36,033 bases of DNA from Clostridiales bacterium (GTDB lineage: Bacteria > Bacillota > Clostridia > Oscillospirales > Oscillospiraceae): positions 1 to 36,033 of the forward strand of contig JAAYOL010000038.1 of NCBI GenBank assembly GCA_012520395.1, given 5' to 3'. Of this stretch, positions 1 to 8,277 are shown piece by piece. The translations under genes and the position numbers were made by a program. Within the stretch, counting starts at the first letter, position 1. Each line of letters begins with the position of its first letter. The notes under the pieces were generated by a model. The model was given only the letters and a program-made list of their open reading frames with translations, ran no database searches and was not told the DNA's origin.

Positions 1-1
1 A

Positions 2-481
2 GACAGGTACCGCAAGCTCAACGAAAGGCATGGCAAAAAGCAGTTTATCGTGCCCTATCTCATGTCCTCGCATCCCGGCAGTACGCTAAAGGACGCGGTC
101 TCTCTGGCCGAATACCTTAACAGGGCCGGAATACGCCCCGAGCAGGTGCAGGACTTCTACCCCACCCCGGGGACGCTTTCAACCTGCATGTATTACACTG
201 GACTGGACCCGCGTACAATGAAGCCGGTATATACGGCAAAAACCTTTCACGAAAAGGCGCTCCAGCGCGCAATGCTACAGTGGTTCCGCCCTGAAAAGCA
301 AAAGCTGGTTCTGGAGGCCCTTGAAAAGACAGGCCGGCAGGACCTGATAGGCCATGGAAAGAACTGTCTTATCAGGCCCCCACGCGCCAGAGGCGCAGAC
401 GCCCGCAAGCTCTCCCCTCAGGACCGTAAAAAGACGTCTACGTCAAGAAAAAAAGGAAGAAAAAATTTACGGCGGAGGTAA
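2..481 (+). CDS. ygiQ: YgiQ-type radical SAM protein, C-terminal part (5' end outside window)
   Basis: This is the 3' end of a gene cut by the left edge; it reads in frame from base 2. The surviving residues match the C-terminal region of YgiQ (UPF0313) radical SAM proteins: a YLMSSHPG stretch, then VQDFYPTPGTLSTCMYYTG, and LIGHGKNCLIRPP further on. The iron-sulfur CxxxCxxC core would lie upstream and cannot be seen. The last 35 or so residues form a Lys/Arg/Ser-rich tail that is probably disordered. The physiological role of this family is not settled, so none is claimed. A GTG at 50 could be mistaken for a start but lies inside the conserved region. The stop codon sits in the loop of the hairpin at 463-498. 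Confidence 0.85.
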   Translation, partial: DRYRKLNERHGKKQFIVPYLMSSHPGSTLKDAVSLAEYLNRAGIRPEQVQDFYPTPGTLSTCMYYTGLDPRTMKPVYTAKTFHEKALQRAMLQWFRPEKQKLVLEALEKTGRQDLIGHGKNCLIRPPRARGADARKLSPQDRKKTSTSRKKGRKNLRRR

Positions 482-498
482 ATCTCCGCCGTAAATTT
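463..498 (-). terminator. Intrinsic terminator shared by ygiQ and the abrB-type gene
   Basis: A perfect 15-base-pair inverted repeat: arm 463-477, loop 478-483, arm 484-498. Read leftward it is followed by a T-rich run (TTTTTTCTTCC), so it fits best as the terminator of the leftward regulator gene ending at 514. Read rightward no T-run follows. The stem lies over the last codons and stop of the rightward ygiQ gene. Confidence 0.8.
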
Positions 499-513
499 GC
501 AAATACATTGTAC

Positions 514-753
514 TTATGCCTTAAGATCTTTTAAGCATTCTGCACAGATATTCTTGCCTTTGTAGGTGCTGACATTCTTTGCGCTGTCACAAAAGATGCA
601 GGCCGGTTCATATTTTCTCAATATGATTGAAGACTCTTCAACATAAATCTCCAATGCGTCCTTCTCTGCGATGTCCAGTGTGCGGCGCAGCTCAATCGGC
701 AATACAATACGCCCGAGCTCGTCAACCTTCCTGACAATTCCTGTCGATTTCAT
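514..753 (-). CDS. AbrB/SpoVT-family transcriptional regulator with C-terminal Cys pairs
   Basis: A small DNA-binding protein of the AbrB/MazE/SpoVT swapped-hairpin type; such proteins bind as dimers or tetramers to AT-rich promoters and act as transition-state or sporulation regulators. The N-terminus, MKSTGIVRKVDELGRIVLP, is the classic AbrB signature. The C-terminal third carries CIFC and, 15 residues on, CAEC, a likely zinc site common in clostridial members. A Met two codons upstream (757-759) is also in frame, but the GGAGG at 762-766 lies only 2 bases from it and 8 bases from the Met at 751-753, so 753 is chosen. It has its own near-consensus promoter and ends at a strong terminator, so it is probably monocistronic. 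The target genes cannot be inferred. Confidence 0.92.
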   Translation of the reverse strand: MKSTGIVRKVDELGRIVLPIELRRTLDIAEKDALEIYVEESSIILRKYEPACIFCDSAKNVSTYKGKNICAECLKDLKA

Positions 754-811
754 ACTCATATCCTCCGTTTTTTTAAGGAATTTGCTTTCCTTCTCATCAG
801 ATTCTGACTAA

Positions 812-839
812 ATTATATCAGTTTTCAATTTTTTGTCAA
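812..839 (-). promoter_or_regulatory. SigA-type promoter for the AbrB-type gene
   Basis: Read leftward: -35 TTGACA (834-839), a 16-base spacer, then -10 TATAAT (812-817). Both hexamers are consensus. The predicted start near 805 gives a leader of about 50 bases. The surrounding 760-925 segment is very AT-rich and holds no gene. Confidence 0.8.
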
Positions 840-925
840 GTGTATTTGTAATATTATCCCTAAAATTCAATTTTTTTAAAATAAATAGTTCAACATTTGG
901 GGATTTGTGACAAAAATTGCTATTA

Positions 926-1780
926 TTACAATATCACGCTGTCGAATAAGGCCGAGATATGTCGGGCATCTGTGCCACAGCAGCCCCCAAGAACTGATGC
1001 ACCCAGGGATTTGATCCGGGCCATCTGAGATGAAAATTCTTCCGGCGGCAAGCTAAAAACGGGTCTCCCGTCGACATTTTTCGGCACACCTGCGTTAGGC
1101 TTTACAATGAGGGGGATTTTCGCCACCGCGCTCATCTCCAGTACAAGCCTCCCGATTAGCTCAAAATCGCCACAGCAGTTTATACCAAAGGCGCTGACGC
1201 CCATCTCCTGCGCTATTTTAAGCAGGTCTATAAATTTTTCGCCGTACAGGGATACTCCTGCCGCATTGCAGGTGAAGCTGAGGAACACGCTCTTTGCTGA
1301 CACAGACTTTATTGCGGAAACGGCAACTCGCGCCTCCTCGCCGGACATCTGTGTCTCCACGGCGAAGAGGTCTACCCCCGCCTGCTCCAAGGCACCAGCC
1401 TGCTCTCTATATATCTCGAAGAGCTCCTCTTCCTCCATGTCGCCGTAAGGCTCCAAGGGCTCGCCCGTCGGCGCTATGTCGCCTGCCACCATTGCCTTTC
1501 CCGATGCGGCCTTTCGCGACAGCTCGACCAGGCGCAGGTTGTACTCGCGCACCTTTTCTCCGCGTCCATACTTCCCAAGGGCAAACCGGTTAGCGCCGAA
1601 GGTCGGCGCGTATATGATATCCGAGCCCGCCCGGACATAGCTTCGCTGAAGCTCTATCAGGCTATCCGGGTTTTCCAGTATCCATTCTTCCATGCAGCTG
1701 CCCGGAGCGCAGCCTCGCTTTTGCAGCTCGGTTCCCATGGCTCCGTCTAGTATCAGCGGCAGTTTGTTAAAAAGCTCCAT
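926..1780 (-). CDS. Stand-alone homocysteine S-methyltransferase (MetH N-terminal module type)
   Basis: A 284-residue TIM-barrel methyltransferase of the Pfam S-methyl_trans family. Enzymes of this family pass a methyl group to the thiol of homocysteine, held by zinc. Visible signatures are LDGAMGTELQKRG (residues 11-23), FGANRF (61-66), NCC (201-203) and GGCCGT (265-270); the Cys of NCC and the GGCC pair are the expected zinc ligands. The protein ends after the barrel, so the folate, cobalamin and reactivation domains of full MetH are absent. It lies 26 bases after argS as the apparent last gene of the murI-argS run. It could serve a split methionine synthase, or use S-methylmethionine or betaine-like donors; the sequence does not decide. 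Confidence 0.85.
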   Translation of the reverse strand: MELFNKLPLILDGAMGTELQKRGCAPGSCMEEWILENPDSLIELQRSYVRAGSDIIYAPTFGANRFALGKYGRGEKVREYNLRLVELSRKAASGKAMVAGDIAPTGEPLEPYGDMEEEELFEIYREQAGALEQAGVDLFAVETQMSGEEARVAVSAIKSVSAKSVFLSFTCNAAGVSLYGEKFIDLLKIAQEMGVSAFGINCCGDFELIGRLVLEMSAVAKIPLIVKPNAGVPKNVDGRPVFSLPPEEFSSQMARIKSLGASVLGGCCGTDARHISALFDSVIL

Positions 1781-1806
1781 CTTAAGGCTCCCAATCCTTG
1801 CAGGGC

Positions 1807-3504
1807 TTACATCTTCTCCGGCGCAGTGACCCCAAGAATGTCAAGACTGTTCGCTATGACCATCCTTGTAGTATCGGCAAGTTTAAGTCTCGCGAGCAGC
1901 AGCTCCGGCTCCTCGCCCTTTATTCGGTTAGAATTATAAAAACGGTGAAAACGGGCGGCCAGCTCGATTACATAGCGGTTAATGCGCGACGGGTCGTAGT
2001 CTCGGGCGGCCAGCCTTATCTCCTCCGGAAGCAGGGATATCTGCTTTATCAGCTCGCGCTCATAGTCGGAGCTTAGTTTGGATACATCTATTTCCTCAAC
2101 TCTCGGTACCACATTGCCCTCCGCGGCCAGTGTGGCGACAAGGCTTGATATTCTCGCGTGGGCGTACTGGACGTAATATACGGGGTTTTCGCTGTCCTGA
2201 CGTATGGCAAGTCCCATATCAAACTCAAGGTGGGTATCGGGCTTGGCATTGAAGAAAAAGCGGCAGGCATCCACCGATATTTCATCCAGCAGATCGTTAA
2301 GCGTAATTGCCTTGCCTGTTCGCTTCGAGACCTTTATCGTCTCTCCGTCGCGCGTCAAGCGCACCATCTGCATTATAAGGAAGTCAAGCTTCGAGCTGTC
2401 GATACCCAGAGCCGGCGCGGTCATGGAGGCCTTAAAGCGTATTGCATGACCGTGGTGGTCGGCTCCCCAGACATCTATAACGCGGTCAAAGCCACGCTCT
2501 ATGAATTTGTGCCTGTGGTATGCTATATCAACGGCATAATAGGTGTAAAAGCCGTTGGCGCGGCGCAGAACCTCGTCCTTATCCGCACCAAAGTCGGTGT
2601 TGCGAAGCCAAAGGGCACCCTCCTTTTCGTAGGTGTAACCATTGTCAGTCAAGAGCTTTACAGTTTCCTCAACATAGCCGCTTTTGTGCAGGTCGCTCTC
2701 AAGGAAGAAGCGGTCAAAGCGTATGCGGTAGCGCTCCAGATGCTTTTCCATGAGTGCTATATTGTGGGGCAGTGCGAAATTTACAAAGGCCTCGCGTCGC
2801 GTCTGCTCATCCTCATTTACATATTTGTCGCCGTATTTATCAAAGAGCATCTGGGCAAGCTCCCTTATGTCGTCGCCGTGATACCCGTCCTCGGGGAACT
2901 GAACGGCCTGCTCGCCCAGGGCCAGCTGCAGATACCGCGCCTCTATCGAACGCCCAAACAGCTCTACCTGATTGCCCGCGTCATTGACATAAAATTCACG
3001 CCAGACCTCGTGGCCGGCGCGGTCTAAAATCGCGGCGAGAGTATCGCCCAAAACTCCGCCCCTTGCGTTTCCTATCGTCATAGGCCCGGTGGGGTTGGCT
3101 GAAACAAATTCGACCATAACGCGCTCGCCGGCTGCGGTATCGGCCCGCCCGTAATCCGCACCCTCCGCTTCAACCGCGGAAAGCACCTCGGCATACCATC
3201 TGTCGGACAGGCGGAAGTTAATAAACCCCGCCCCGGCTACCTCGGCGTTCGTAAAATAGCTTCCCTCCAGCTCAAGCTCCTTGGCCAGCTCGTCGGCTAT
3301 CCTGCGCGGCGGCATTCTCATGCTCTTTGCAGCGGCCATGGCATAGGAGCAGGCGTAGTCTCCCAGCGCGGCGTCCTTCGGTATCTCTATTGTGCCGCCG
3401 AGCTGGACGCCCGGAGGCAGCGCACCCTTTTGTGCCGCCCTCTCATAAGCTGCCATCACCAGAGAGTCTATTTGTTCCTTTGCCTTTTGAATGAGATTTG
3501 CCAT
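1807..3504 (-). CDS. argS: Arginyl-tRNA synthetase
   Basis: A class I aminoacyl-tRNA synthetase that charges tRNA-Arg with arginine. Its 565 residues are normal for the family. The N-terminal additional domain (about 1-100) precedes the catalytic core with the HIGH-equivalent NPTGPMTIGNARGG (137-150). The KMSKS-equivalent is IKVSKRTGKAITL, near residue 390, and the C-terminal DALR-type anticodon-binding domain ends the protein. In the HIGH-equivalent the position commonly His is Thr (see findings). The gene is 10 bases downstream of a DUF1934 gene, a pairing also known from Bacillus (ywiB-argS). It lies in the apparent murI-led transcript, and no T-box leader is seen directly upstream. Confidence 0.96.
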   Translation of the reverse strand: MANLIQKAKEQIDSLVMAAYERAAQKGALPPGVQLGGTIEIPKDAALGDYACSYAMAAAKSMRMPPRRIADELAKELELEGSYFTNAEVAGAGFINFRLSDRWYAEVLSAVEAEGADYGRADTAAGERVMVEFVSANPTGPMTIGNARGGVLGDTLAAILDRAGHEVWREFYVNDAGNQVELFGRSIEARYLQLALGEQAVQFPEDGYHGDDIRELAQMLFDKYGDKYVNEDEQTRREAFVNFALPHNIALMEKHLERYRIRFDRFFLESDLHKSGYVEETVKLLTDNGYTYEKEGALWLRNTDFGADKDEVLRRANGFYTYYAVDIAYHRHKFIERGFDRVIDVWGADHHGHAIRFKASMTAPALGIDSSKLDFLIMQMVRLTRDGETIKVSKRTGKAITLNDLLDEISVDACRFFFNAKPDTHLEFDMGLAIRQDSENPVYYVQYAHARISSLVATLAAEGNVVPRVEEIDVSKLSSDYERELIKQISLLPEEIRLAARDYDPSRINRYVIELAARFHRFYNSNRIKGEEPELLLARLKLADTTRMVIANSLDILGVTAPEKM

Positions 3505-3514
3505 CTTTTGTACC

Positions 3515-3937
3515 CTACGCCTCCCGTATGTTTATCTTAAACTCGTTTTTGCCCAGCACTACGCTGTCCAGGTCCACGGCATAGGACAGTTCAATATCGC
3601 CGCCGTTCTCGCCGAGTCCTGACTTTATTCTATGCGTGTTTACGCCCATTGTCGCCGCGCCGTAAGGAGTTTCGTAGAAGAAAAAATGCTTTTTTCCGTC
3701 TTCAAACATCATTTGAGAATTGATGTTGCCCTCGCGTGTGAGCATTACCTTGTCCCGGTCGACACGAAATGTCGTCTTTGTACCCTCGAGCCCGGTCAGC
3801 TCACTCTCCATATAAGTAAACTCACAGGCGGAATCGGAGAACGTATAGGTGCCGTCCGTAACAAGCTCGTAAATGTCGTTCTCTCCCTCGCTGGACTGAA
3901 ATCCCTTTATTGAAATTATAACGTCTTTTTCCTTCAT
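3515..3937 (-). CDS. DUF1934 (YwiB-like) beta-barrel protein
   Basis: A protein of about 140 residues matching the DUF1934/YwiB family, small calycin-like beta-barrels of unknown function almost always next to argS in Firmicutes. Typical features are the opening DVIISIKGFQ, a central strand-rich region with FRVDRDKVMLTREGNINSQM, and FEDGKKHFFFYETPYG before the final strands. No signal peptide or membrane segment is visible, so it is probably cytoplasmic. A Met five codons upstream (3950-3952) is in frame, but GAGGG lies at good distance only from the second ATG, so 3937 is preferred. The gap to argS is 10 bases and to murI 55 bases, suggesting one transcript. Confidence 0.88.
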   Translation of the reverse strand: MKEKDVIISIKGFQSSEGENDIYELVTDGTYTFSDSACEFTYMESELTGLEGTKTTFRVDRDKVMLTREGNINSQMMFEDGKKHFFFYETPYGAATMGVNTHRIKSGLGENGGDIELSYAVDLDSVVLGKNEFKINIREA

Positions 3938-3992
3938 AATCTTTTCCCTCATAATTAGTAGCTACGCATTATACCGCACTTTTGCCTGTTTG

Positions 3993-4808
3993 TCAAAAAC
4001 TGTTTAAATCAACCTTCGAGACCTCGCCCCGCACGTCCTGGTTCAGAAAAAGTGAGGCCGCGTTTGAAAAGCCCTCTATGCTGTCGGTGACAAAATATCG
4101 ATGGGCGGCGCGGCGCCCTTTTTCAGCCGAAATGTCGTTTTTCTTAAGAAGCTGCTCGACATAGGCGGCAGTCTCGGCCCCCGGGCTAACGAGAGTGACC
4201 CCTTCGCCCATATAGTCTCCTATAACATCTCCAATGAGTGGGTAATGGGTACAGCCTAAGATAAGTGTGTCCACTTTACGCGCCTTTATCGGAGCTAAGT
4301 ATTCGCTTACCGCTGTCTCTATCATTATATCGCCCCTGCTTATCCTCCCATTTTCAACAAGGGGAACCAGAAGCGGGCAGGCGGCGGAGAATATCTCGGC
4401 CTCCGGCAGTCTTTGGAGTATCAGCTTGTCATAGGCCCCGCTGTTTATCGAGGCCACAGTTCCTATAAGCCCTATTCTTTTGTTTTTCGTGACCTGTACG
4501 GCCCTCTCCACGGCCGGGCGGACTACACCCACTATCGGGATGTCATAGTCCTTTTCTATCTCGCCGAGCGCCGTCGTGCTGACGGTTCCGCAGGCTATTA
4601 CAATGGCCTTTATATCAAAGCTCGTCAGGAAGGCTATATCCTGTCTGGCGTATTTAATAATAGTCTCTCTGGAGCGTCCGCCGTAAGGCACGCGCCCCGT
4701 ATCCCCCAGGTAGATTATGTCCTCGTTCGGGAGTGTCTCCATGAGCTTCTGAACGGCTGTGAGCCCTCCGAGACCCGAATCGAAAACACCGATGGGACGG
4801 TTATCCAA
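3993..4808 (-). CDS. murI: Glutamate racemase
   Basis: Converts L- to D-glutamate for peptidoglycan stem peptides by cofactor-free two-base chemistry. Family marks are GVFDSGLGGLT near the N-terminus, YLGDTGRVPYGGRS, the first catalytic Cys in IACGT (C73), CPLLVPLVE and the second catalytic Cys in GCTHYPLI (C186). The first Cys motif is usually ACNT; here the Asn is Gly. The open frame extends upstream to 4892, but AAGGAGG stands 7 bases before a TTG at 4806-4808, which gives a 271-residue protein starting at the conserved sequence, so the TTG start is chosen. It heads the leftward murI-DUF1934-argS-methyltransferase run and has a recognisable promoter at 4884-4912. Confidence 0.94.
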   Translation of the reverse strand: MDNRPIGVFDSGLGGLTAVQKLMETLPNEDIIYLGDTGRVPYGGRSRETIIKYARQDIAFLTSFDIKAIVIACGTVSTTALGEIEKDYDIPIVGVVRPAVERAVQVTKNKRIGLIGTVASINSGAYDKLILQRLPEAEIFSAACPLLVPLVENGRISRGDIMIETAVSEYLAPIKARKVDTLILGCTHYPLIGDVIGDYMGEGVTLVSPGAETAAYVEQLLKKNDISAEKGRRAAHRYFVTDSIEGFSNAASLFLNQDVRGEVSKVDLNSF

Positions 4809-4883
4809 GGCTTTCCCTCCTTGTTTTTTGCTTGCCCGGACATAGGAAAGCAAATTTATGTGATATATCCGAAAAGCGGTTAT

Positions 4884-4912
4884 ATCATACAATATTAGTC
4901 AAGGTAATACAA
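4884..4912 (-). promoter_or_regulatory. Probable SigA-type promoter for murI cluster
   Basis: Read leftward: -35 TTGTAT (4907-4912), 17-base spacer, -10 TATGAT (4884-4889). The hexamers are near consensus. An overlapping TTGACT at about 4896-4901 has no -10 at the right distance. The predicted leader to the TTG start is about 70 bases. Confidence 0.6.
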
Positions 4913-4988
4913 GTCATATTTGAATGCTTATTTGCCTTCTTTTCATCTGTTTAAAAAATTTTATGTAGAATTTTTTTGGGCTATGCGC

Positions 4989-4994
4989 TATAAT
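4989..4994 (+). promoter_or_regulatory. Possible -10 element upstream of the 5055 gene
   Basis: A consensus TATAAT lies about 60 bases ahead of the 5055 start in an AT-rich stretch. No convincing -35 hexamer is found at 16-18 bases, so the promoter may be activator-dependent or use another sigma factor. Confidence 0.4.
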
Positions 4995-5054
4995 ATATTG
5001 ATATAAGGAGTCAATAAAAACACTCAACTTATCCTATTGTAAGGAGGGCTCGTT

Positions 5055-5459
5055 ATGAACATTGAATTAACAGCAAAGGAATTTCGCCGTCTGCTCGATA
5101 TGGCGTATATCGGTAACTGGATACTCAATTCAACGCGCGGGAACGACCGCATCAGCGATTACGACGAGGTGGAGTCAAAGCTGTTTGCACAGTGCATCAA
5201 ATACGGGATGCATGCCCTTTATGAGATAAAGGATGGGGAGGTCCTGCCTTCGAGAGCCTTTTCGGAGGGGGGCATACACGAGGCTATAATGGATTACGAG
5301 GATACGGTATTCTACGAAATCTTAGCGGAGGAGCTGGCCCGTCGGGATATGAACTTTGCGCCTATCAGCCAGGAGAACTTTGACGAGCTTGCTAACCGCA
5401 TTGACGAATATATTGAGGAATTTGAACGCAATGGTGTTGAGAATATTTCTCTGAACTGA
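5055..5459 (+). CDS. Uncharacterised acidic 134-residue protein
   Basis: Not recognised. The start is well supported: AAGGAGGG lies just before the ATG at 5055. The protein is acidic, with many Glu/Asp in its C-terminal half, has no signal peptide, membrane segment or Cys-pair motif, and looks mostly helical. Recognisable internal stretches are LTAKEFRRLLDMAYIGNWILN near the N-terminus and a helix-rich end containing ANRIDEYIEEFERNG. The opening suggests a compact all-helical cytoplasmic protein. Its neighbours are murI (divergent) and gdhA (downstream, about 480 bases away); neither points to a role. Codon usage resembles the neighbours. It is probably a lineage-specific conserved gene. Confidence 0.75.
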   Translation: MNIELTAKEFRRLLDMAYIGNWILNSTRGNDRISDYDEVESKLFAQCIKYGMHALYEIKDGEVLPSRAFSEGGIHEAIMDYEDTVFYEILAEELARRDMNFAPISQENFDELANRIDEYIEEFERNGVENISLN

Positions 5460-5739
5460 TTTAACAGTCCTGCCCTCGCGGCAGACCATTTAAACTATCG
5501 AAAAACATTTGTCCGGTAAGACCGGCGCCGCAAAAATTACTGGGGCATGTAAACACCGAAATGACGGATTTTGTTTTGCTACTAACAGCACTGTCCCCAG
5601 CTCTCTTGGCCGCCAGTTTGGTGTTCCTTTGTCTCCCAGAGCCTGCCTTTGGCGGGCTCTTAGTATTGCCCGGAAATACTATATCTCCCGCGTTTTCTGC
5701 AAGCTTCGAAAAATATCTTGCAAATTCCTAGTTTTTTTA
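5460..5739 (+). other. Long gene-free segment with several potential RNA stems
   Basis: No supportable gene is present; an 82-codon open frame (5509-5757) lacks a ribosome site and protein-like composition. Stems visible by eye are: TCCGGTAA (5512-5519) able to pair with TTGcCCGGA around 5666-5675; CTGGGG near 5539 with CCCCAG at 5595-5600; a 10-pair hairpin with a TTT loop at 5638-5660 (one T-G pair); and TGCAAG/CTTGCA at 5698-5722 followed by a T-run at 5732-5738, a weak terminator. It could be the 3' UTR of the upstream gene, an independent RNA, or chance. Confidence 0.4.
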
Positions 5740-5768
5740 TTTACTTTACAAATGTAATACATTATAAT
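5740..5768 (+). promoter_or_regulatory. Probable gdhA promoter
   Basis: -35 TTTACT (5740-5745), 17-base spacer, -10 TATAAT (5763-5768). The predicted start near 5775 gives a leader of about 165 bases that contains two small hairpins (5782-5802 and 5821-5842). Confidence 0.6.
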
Positions 5769-5771
5769 GTA
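5758..5771. promoter_or_regulatory. Palindromic operator candidate over the gdhA -10
   Basis: TACATTATAATGTA is a perfect 14-base palindrome that covers the -10 hexamer. Just upstream, TTACA-AA-TGTAA (5746-5757) is a second imperfect palindrome, and AATGTAATA occurs twice, at 5751 and 5766, 15 bases apart. The arrangement fits a repressor site, but the regulator is unknown. Confidence 0.45.
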
Positions 5772-5929
5772 ATAATGTTTGGCCTTTGCTTTTCTTAAAG
5801 GCTAAAACTATTAATTTTTATTGCACCTGTATTCTGGCGCAATGAAGAGGGAAAAAGCGCCGCATAGACCGACTTATTATATCAGCTATATTCCTATCCC
5901 TCAAACTTATTCGCCGGATTAGATTTTAG

Positions 5930-7282
<1,353 letters not shown>

Positions 7283-7303
7283 GTTAATATAGCTGACAAG
7301 CTG

Positions 7304-7329
7304 TGAGGGGACGGTTAACCGTCCCCTCA
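7304..7329 (+). terminator. Intrinsic terminator of gdhA
   Basis: A 26-base perfect palindrome (GAGGGGACGG arm with a TTAA centre) followed by TTTATTTTAT on the + strand. It also lies just past the stop of the convergent spoVAC, so it may slow both transcripts; the leftward side lacks a T-run. Confidence 0.85.
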
Positions 7330-7331
7330 GT

Positions 7332-7769
7332 TTATTTTATAATTGCTAAAAGAATACCGTAAATTACTGAGGCTGAGATTCCAAAAACGAGGACGGGACC
7401 TGCTATCACGAACATCTTAGCGCTCATTCCGCTAACATAGCCTTCGCTCTTAAACTCGATTGCGGGTGAGACTATTGAGTTTGCAAAGCCGGTTATCGGC
7501 ACTAAGGTGCCTGCACCTGAAAACTTTGCCATCCGGTCATAGACACCCAAGCCCGTCAGCAGCGCGCCGAGAAAGACGAGTACTACCGACGTGGCGCTCC
7601 CCGCCTCGTCCGCTCCAAGCTCGTAAAACTTAAATAGATTCAGTATCCCCTGTCCGATTACGCATATAAGCCCTCCGCTTAAAAATGCCTTGAGCACATT
7701 CCCTACCATGTTGGTGTTTGGAGACTTCTTTTTGATGTATTCTCCATATTCCTTATTTGTCATTTTCAT
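7332..7769 (-). CDS. spoVAC: Stage V sporulation protein AC (SpoVAC)
   Basis: A membrane protein of the spore inner membrane, part of the SpoVA complex that carries dipicolinic acid during sporulation and germination; SpoVAC is known to act as a mechanosensitive channel in Bacillus. The 145 residues show the family pattern: a polar N-terminus, a first hydrophobic span with GGLICVIGQ, then FLGALLTGLGVYDR, GAGTLVPITGFANS and EFKSEGYVSGM, and a C-terminal membrane segment. AAGGAGG lies 8 bases before the ATG. The gene is alone: no spoVAD or spoVAE follows (the convergent gdhA does) and upstream is the ribosomal terminator. I see no clear sigma-G promoter. Confidence 0.93.
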   Translation of the reverse strand: MKMTNKEYGEYIKKKSPNTNMVGNVLKAFLSGGLICVIGQGILNLFKFYELGADEAGSATSVVLVFLGALLTGLGVYDRMAKFSGAGTLVPITGFANSIVSPAIEFKSEGYVSGMSAKMFVIAGPVLVFGISASVIYGILLAIIK

Positions 7770-7872
7770 TTCTTCCGCCTCCTTCAGCGCTATTTTTTGA
7801 GGAAAACGGAAATATTATTCAAGCAATATCCTAGCGCAGCTTCTCATACCTAAGACCCGTGAAACGATTTAA

Positions 7873-7898
7873 GAGCCGCACGAATTGCCGTGCGGCTC
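7873..7898 (-). terminator. Terminator of the S10-spc-alpha operon
   Basis: GAGCCGCACG (7873-7882) and CGTGCGGCTC (7889-7898) form a 10-pair stem with a 6-base loop 15 bases after the rplQ stop. The leftward strand continues TTAAATCGTTT, a moderate T-run. Confidence 0.8.
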
Positions 7899-7912
7899 CT
7901 TTATCATGATAA

Positions 7913-8254
7913 TTATACTAATTCGATTATCGCCATTTCGGCTGCATCGCCCCTGCGGGGTCCGATACGCGTAATACGGGTGTAGCCGCCGTTGCGCTCG
8001 GCATACTTAGGAGCGATTTCGGTGAAAACCTTGGTGACGACATCCTCTTTTGTGATAAACGCCAGCGCCTGACGGCGGGAGGCGAGAGTGTTCGCCTTTC
8101 CAAGTGTAATCATTTTCTCGGTAAGAGGCGCAACCTCCTTAGCTCTCGTTACGGTTGTTTCCATGCGGCCGTTCTCGAGAAGCGCAGTGACCTGCTGCCT
8201 GAGCATGGCCATGCGCTGGTCGGTTGTCTTTCCGAGTTTCCGTGTTCCGGGCAT
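7913..8254 (-). CDS. rplQ: 50S ribosomal protein L17
   Basis: A bacterial large-subunit protein located near the peptide exit tunnel. The 113-residue length is the compact Firmicute form. The opening [18 protein letters not shown] and the closing [21 protein letters not shown] are the family's conserved ends. GAGGAGGAG precedes the ATG. It is the last gene of the long ribosomal operon, 23 bases after rpoA, and is followed by a hairpin terminator. The genes that often follow rplQ in Firmicutes (ecfA, ecfT, truA, rplM, rpsI) are not here. Confidence 0.98.
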   Translation of the reverse strand: MPGTRKLGKTTDQRMAMLRQQVTALLENGRMETTVTRAKEVAPLTEKMITLGKANTLASRRQALAFITKEDVVTKVFTEIAPKYAERNGGYTRITRIGPRRGDAAEMAIIELV

Positions 8255-8277
8255 TTTATTCTCCTCCTCGTAAAGAG

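Noticed and set aside
2158-3027. 289-codon rightward frame inside argS
   Set aside because: Antisense shadow of argS; no independent support.
5512-5680. 6S RNA or another known small RNA in the 5460-5739 segment
   Set aside because: The arrangement of stems (an inner hairpin outside the second stem) does not form the single long bulged rod of 6S RNA, and no tmRNA or SRP RNA signature is present.
5509-5757. 82-codon rightward frame before gdhA
   Set aside because: No ribosome site and no protein-like composition; it crosses stems and the gdhA promoter.
7786-7850. Sigma-G promoter for spoVAC
   Set aside because: A TGAATA is present on the leftward strand, but no CATnnTA-like element lies 17-18 bases downstream.
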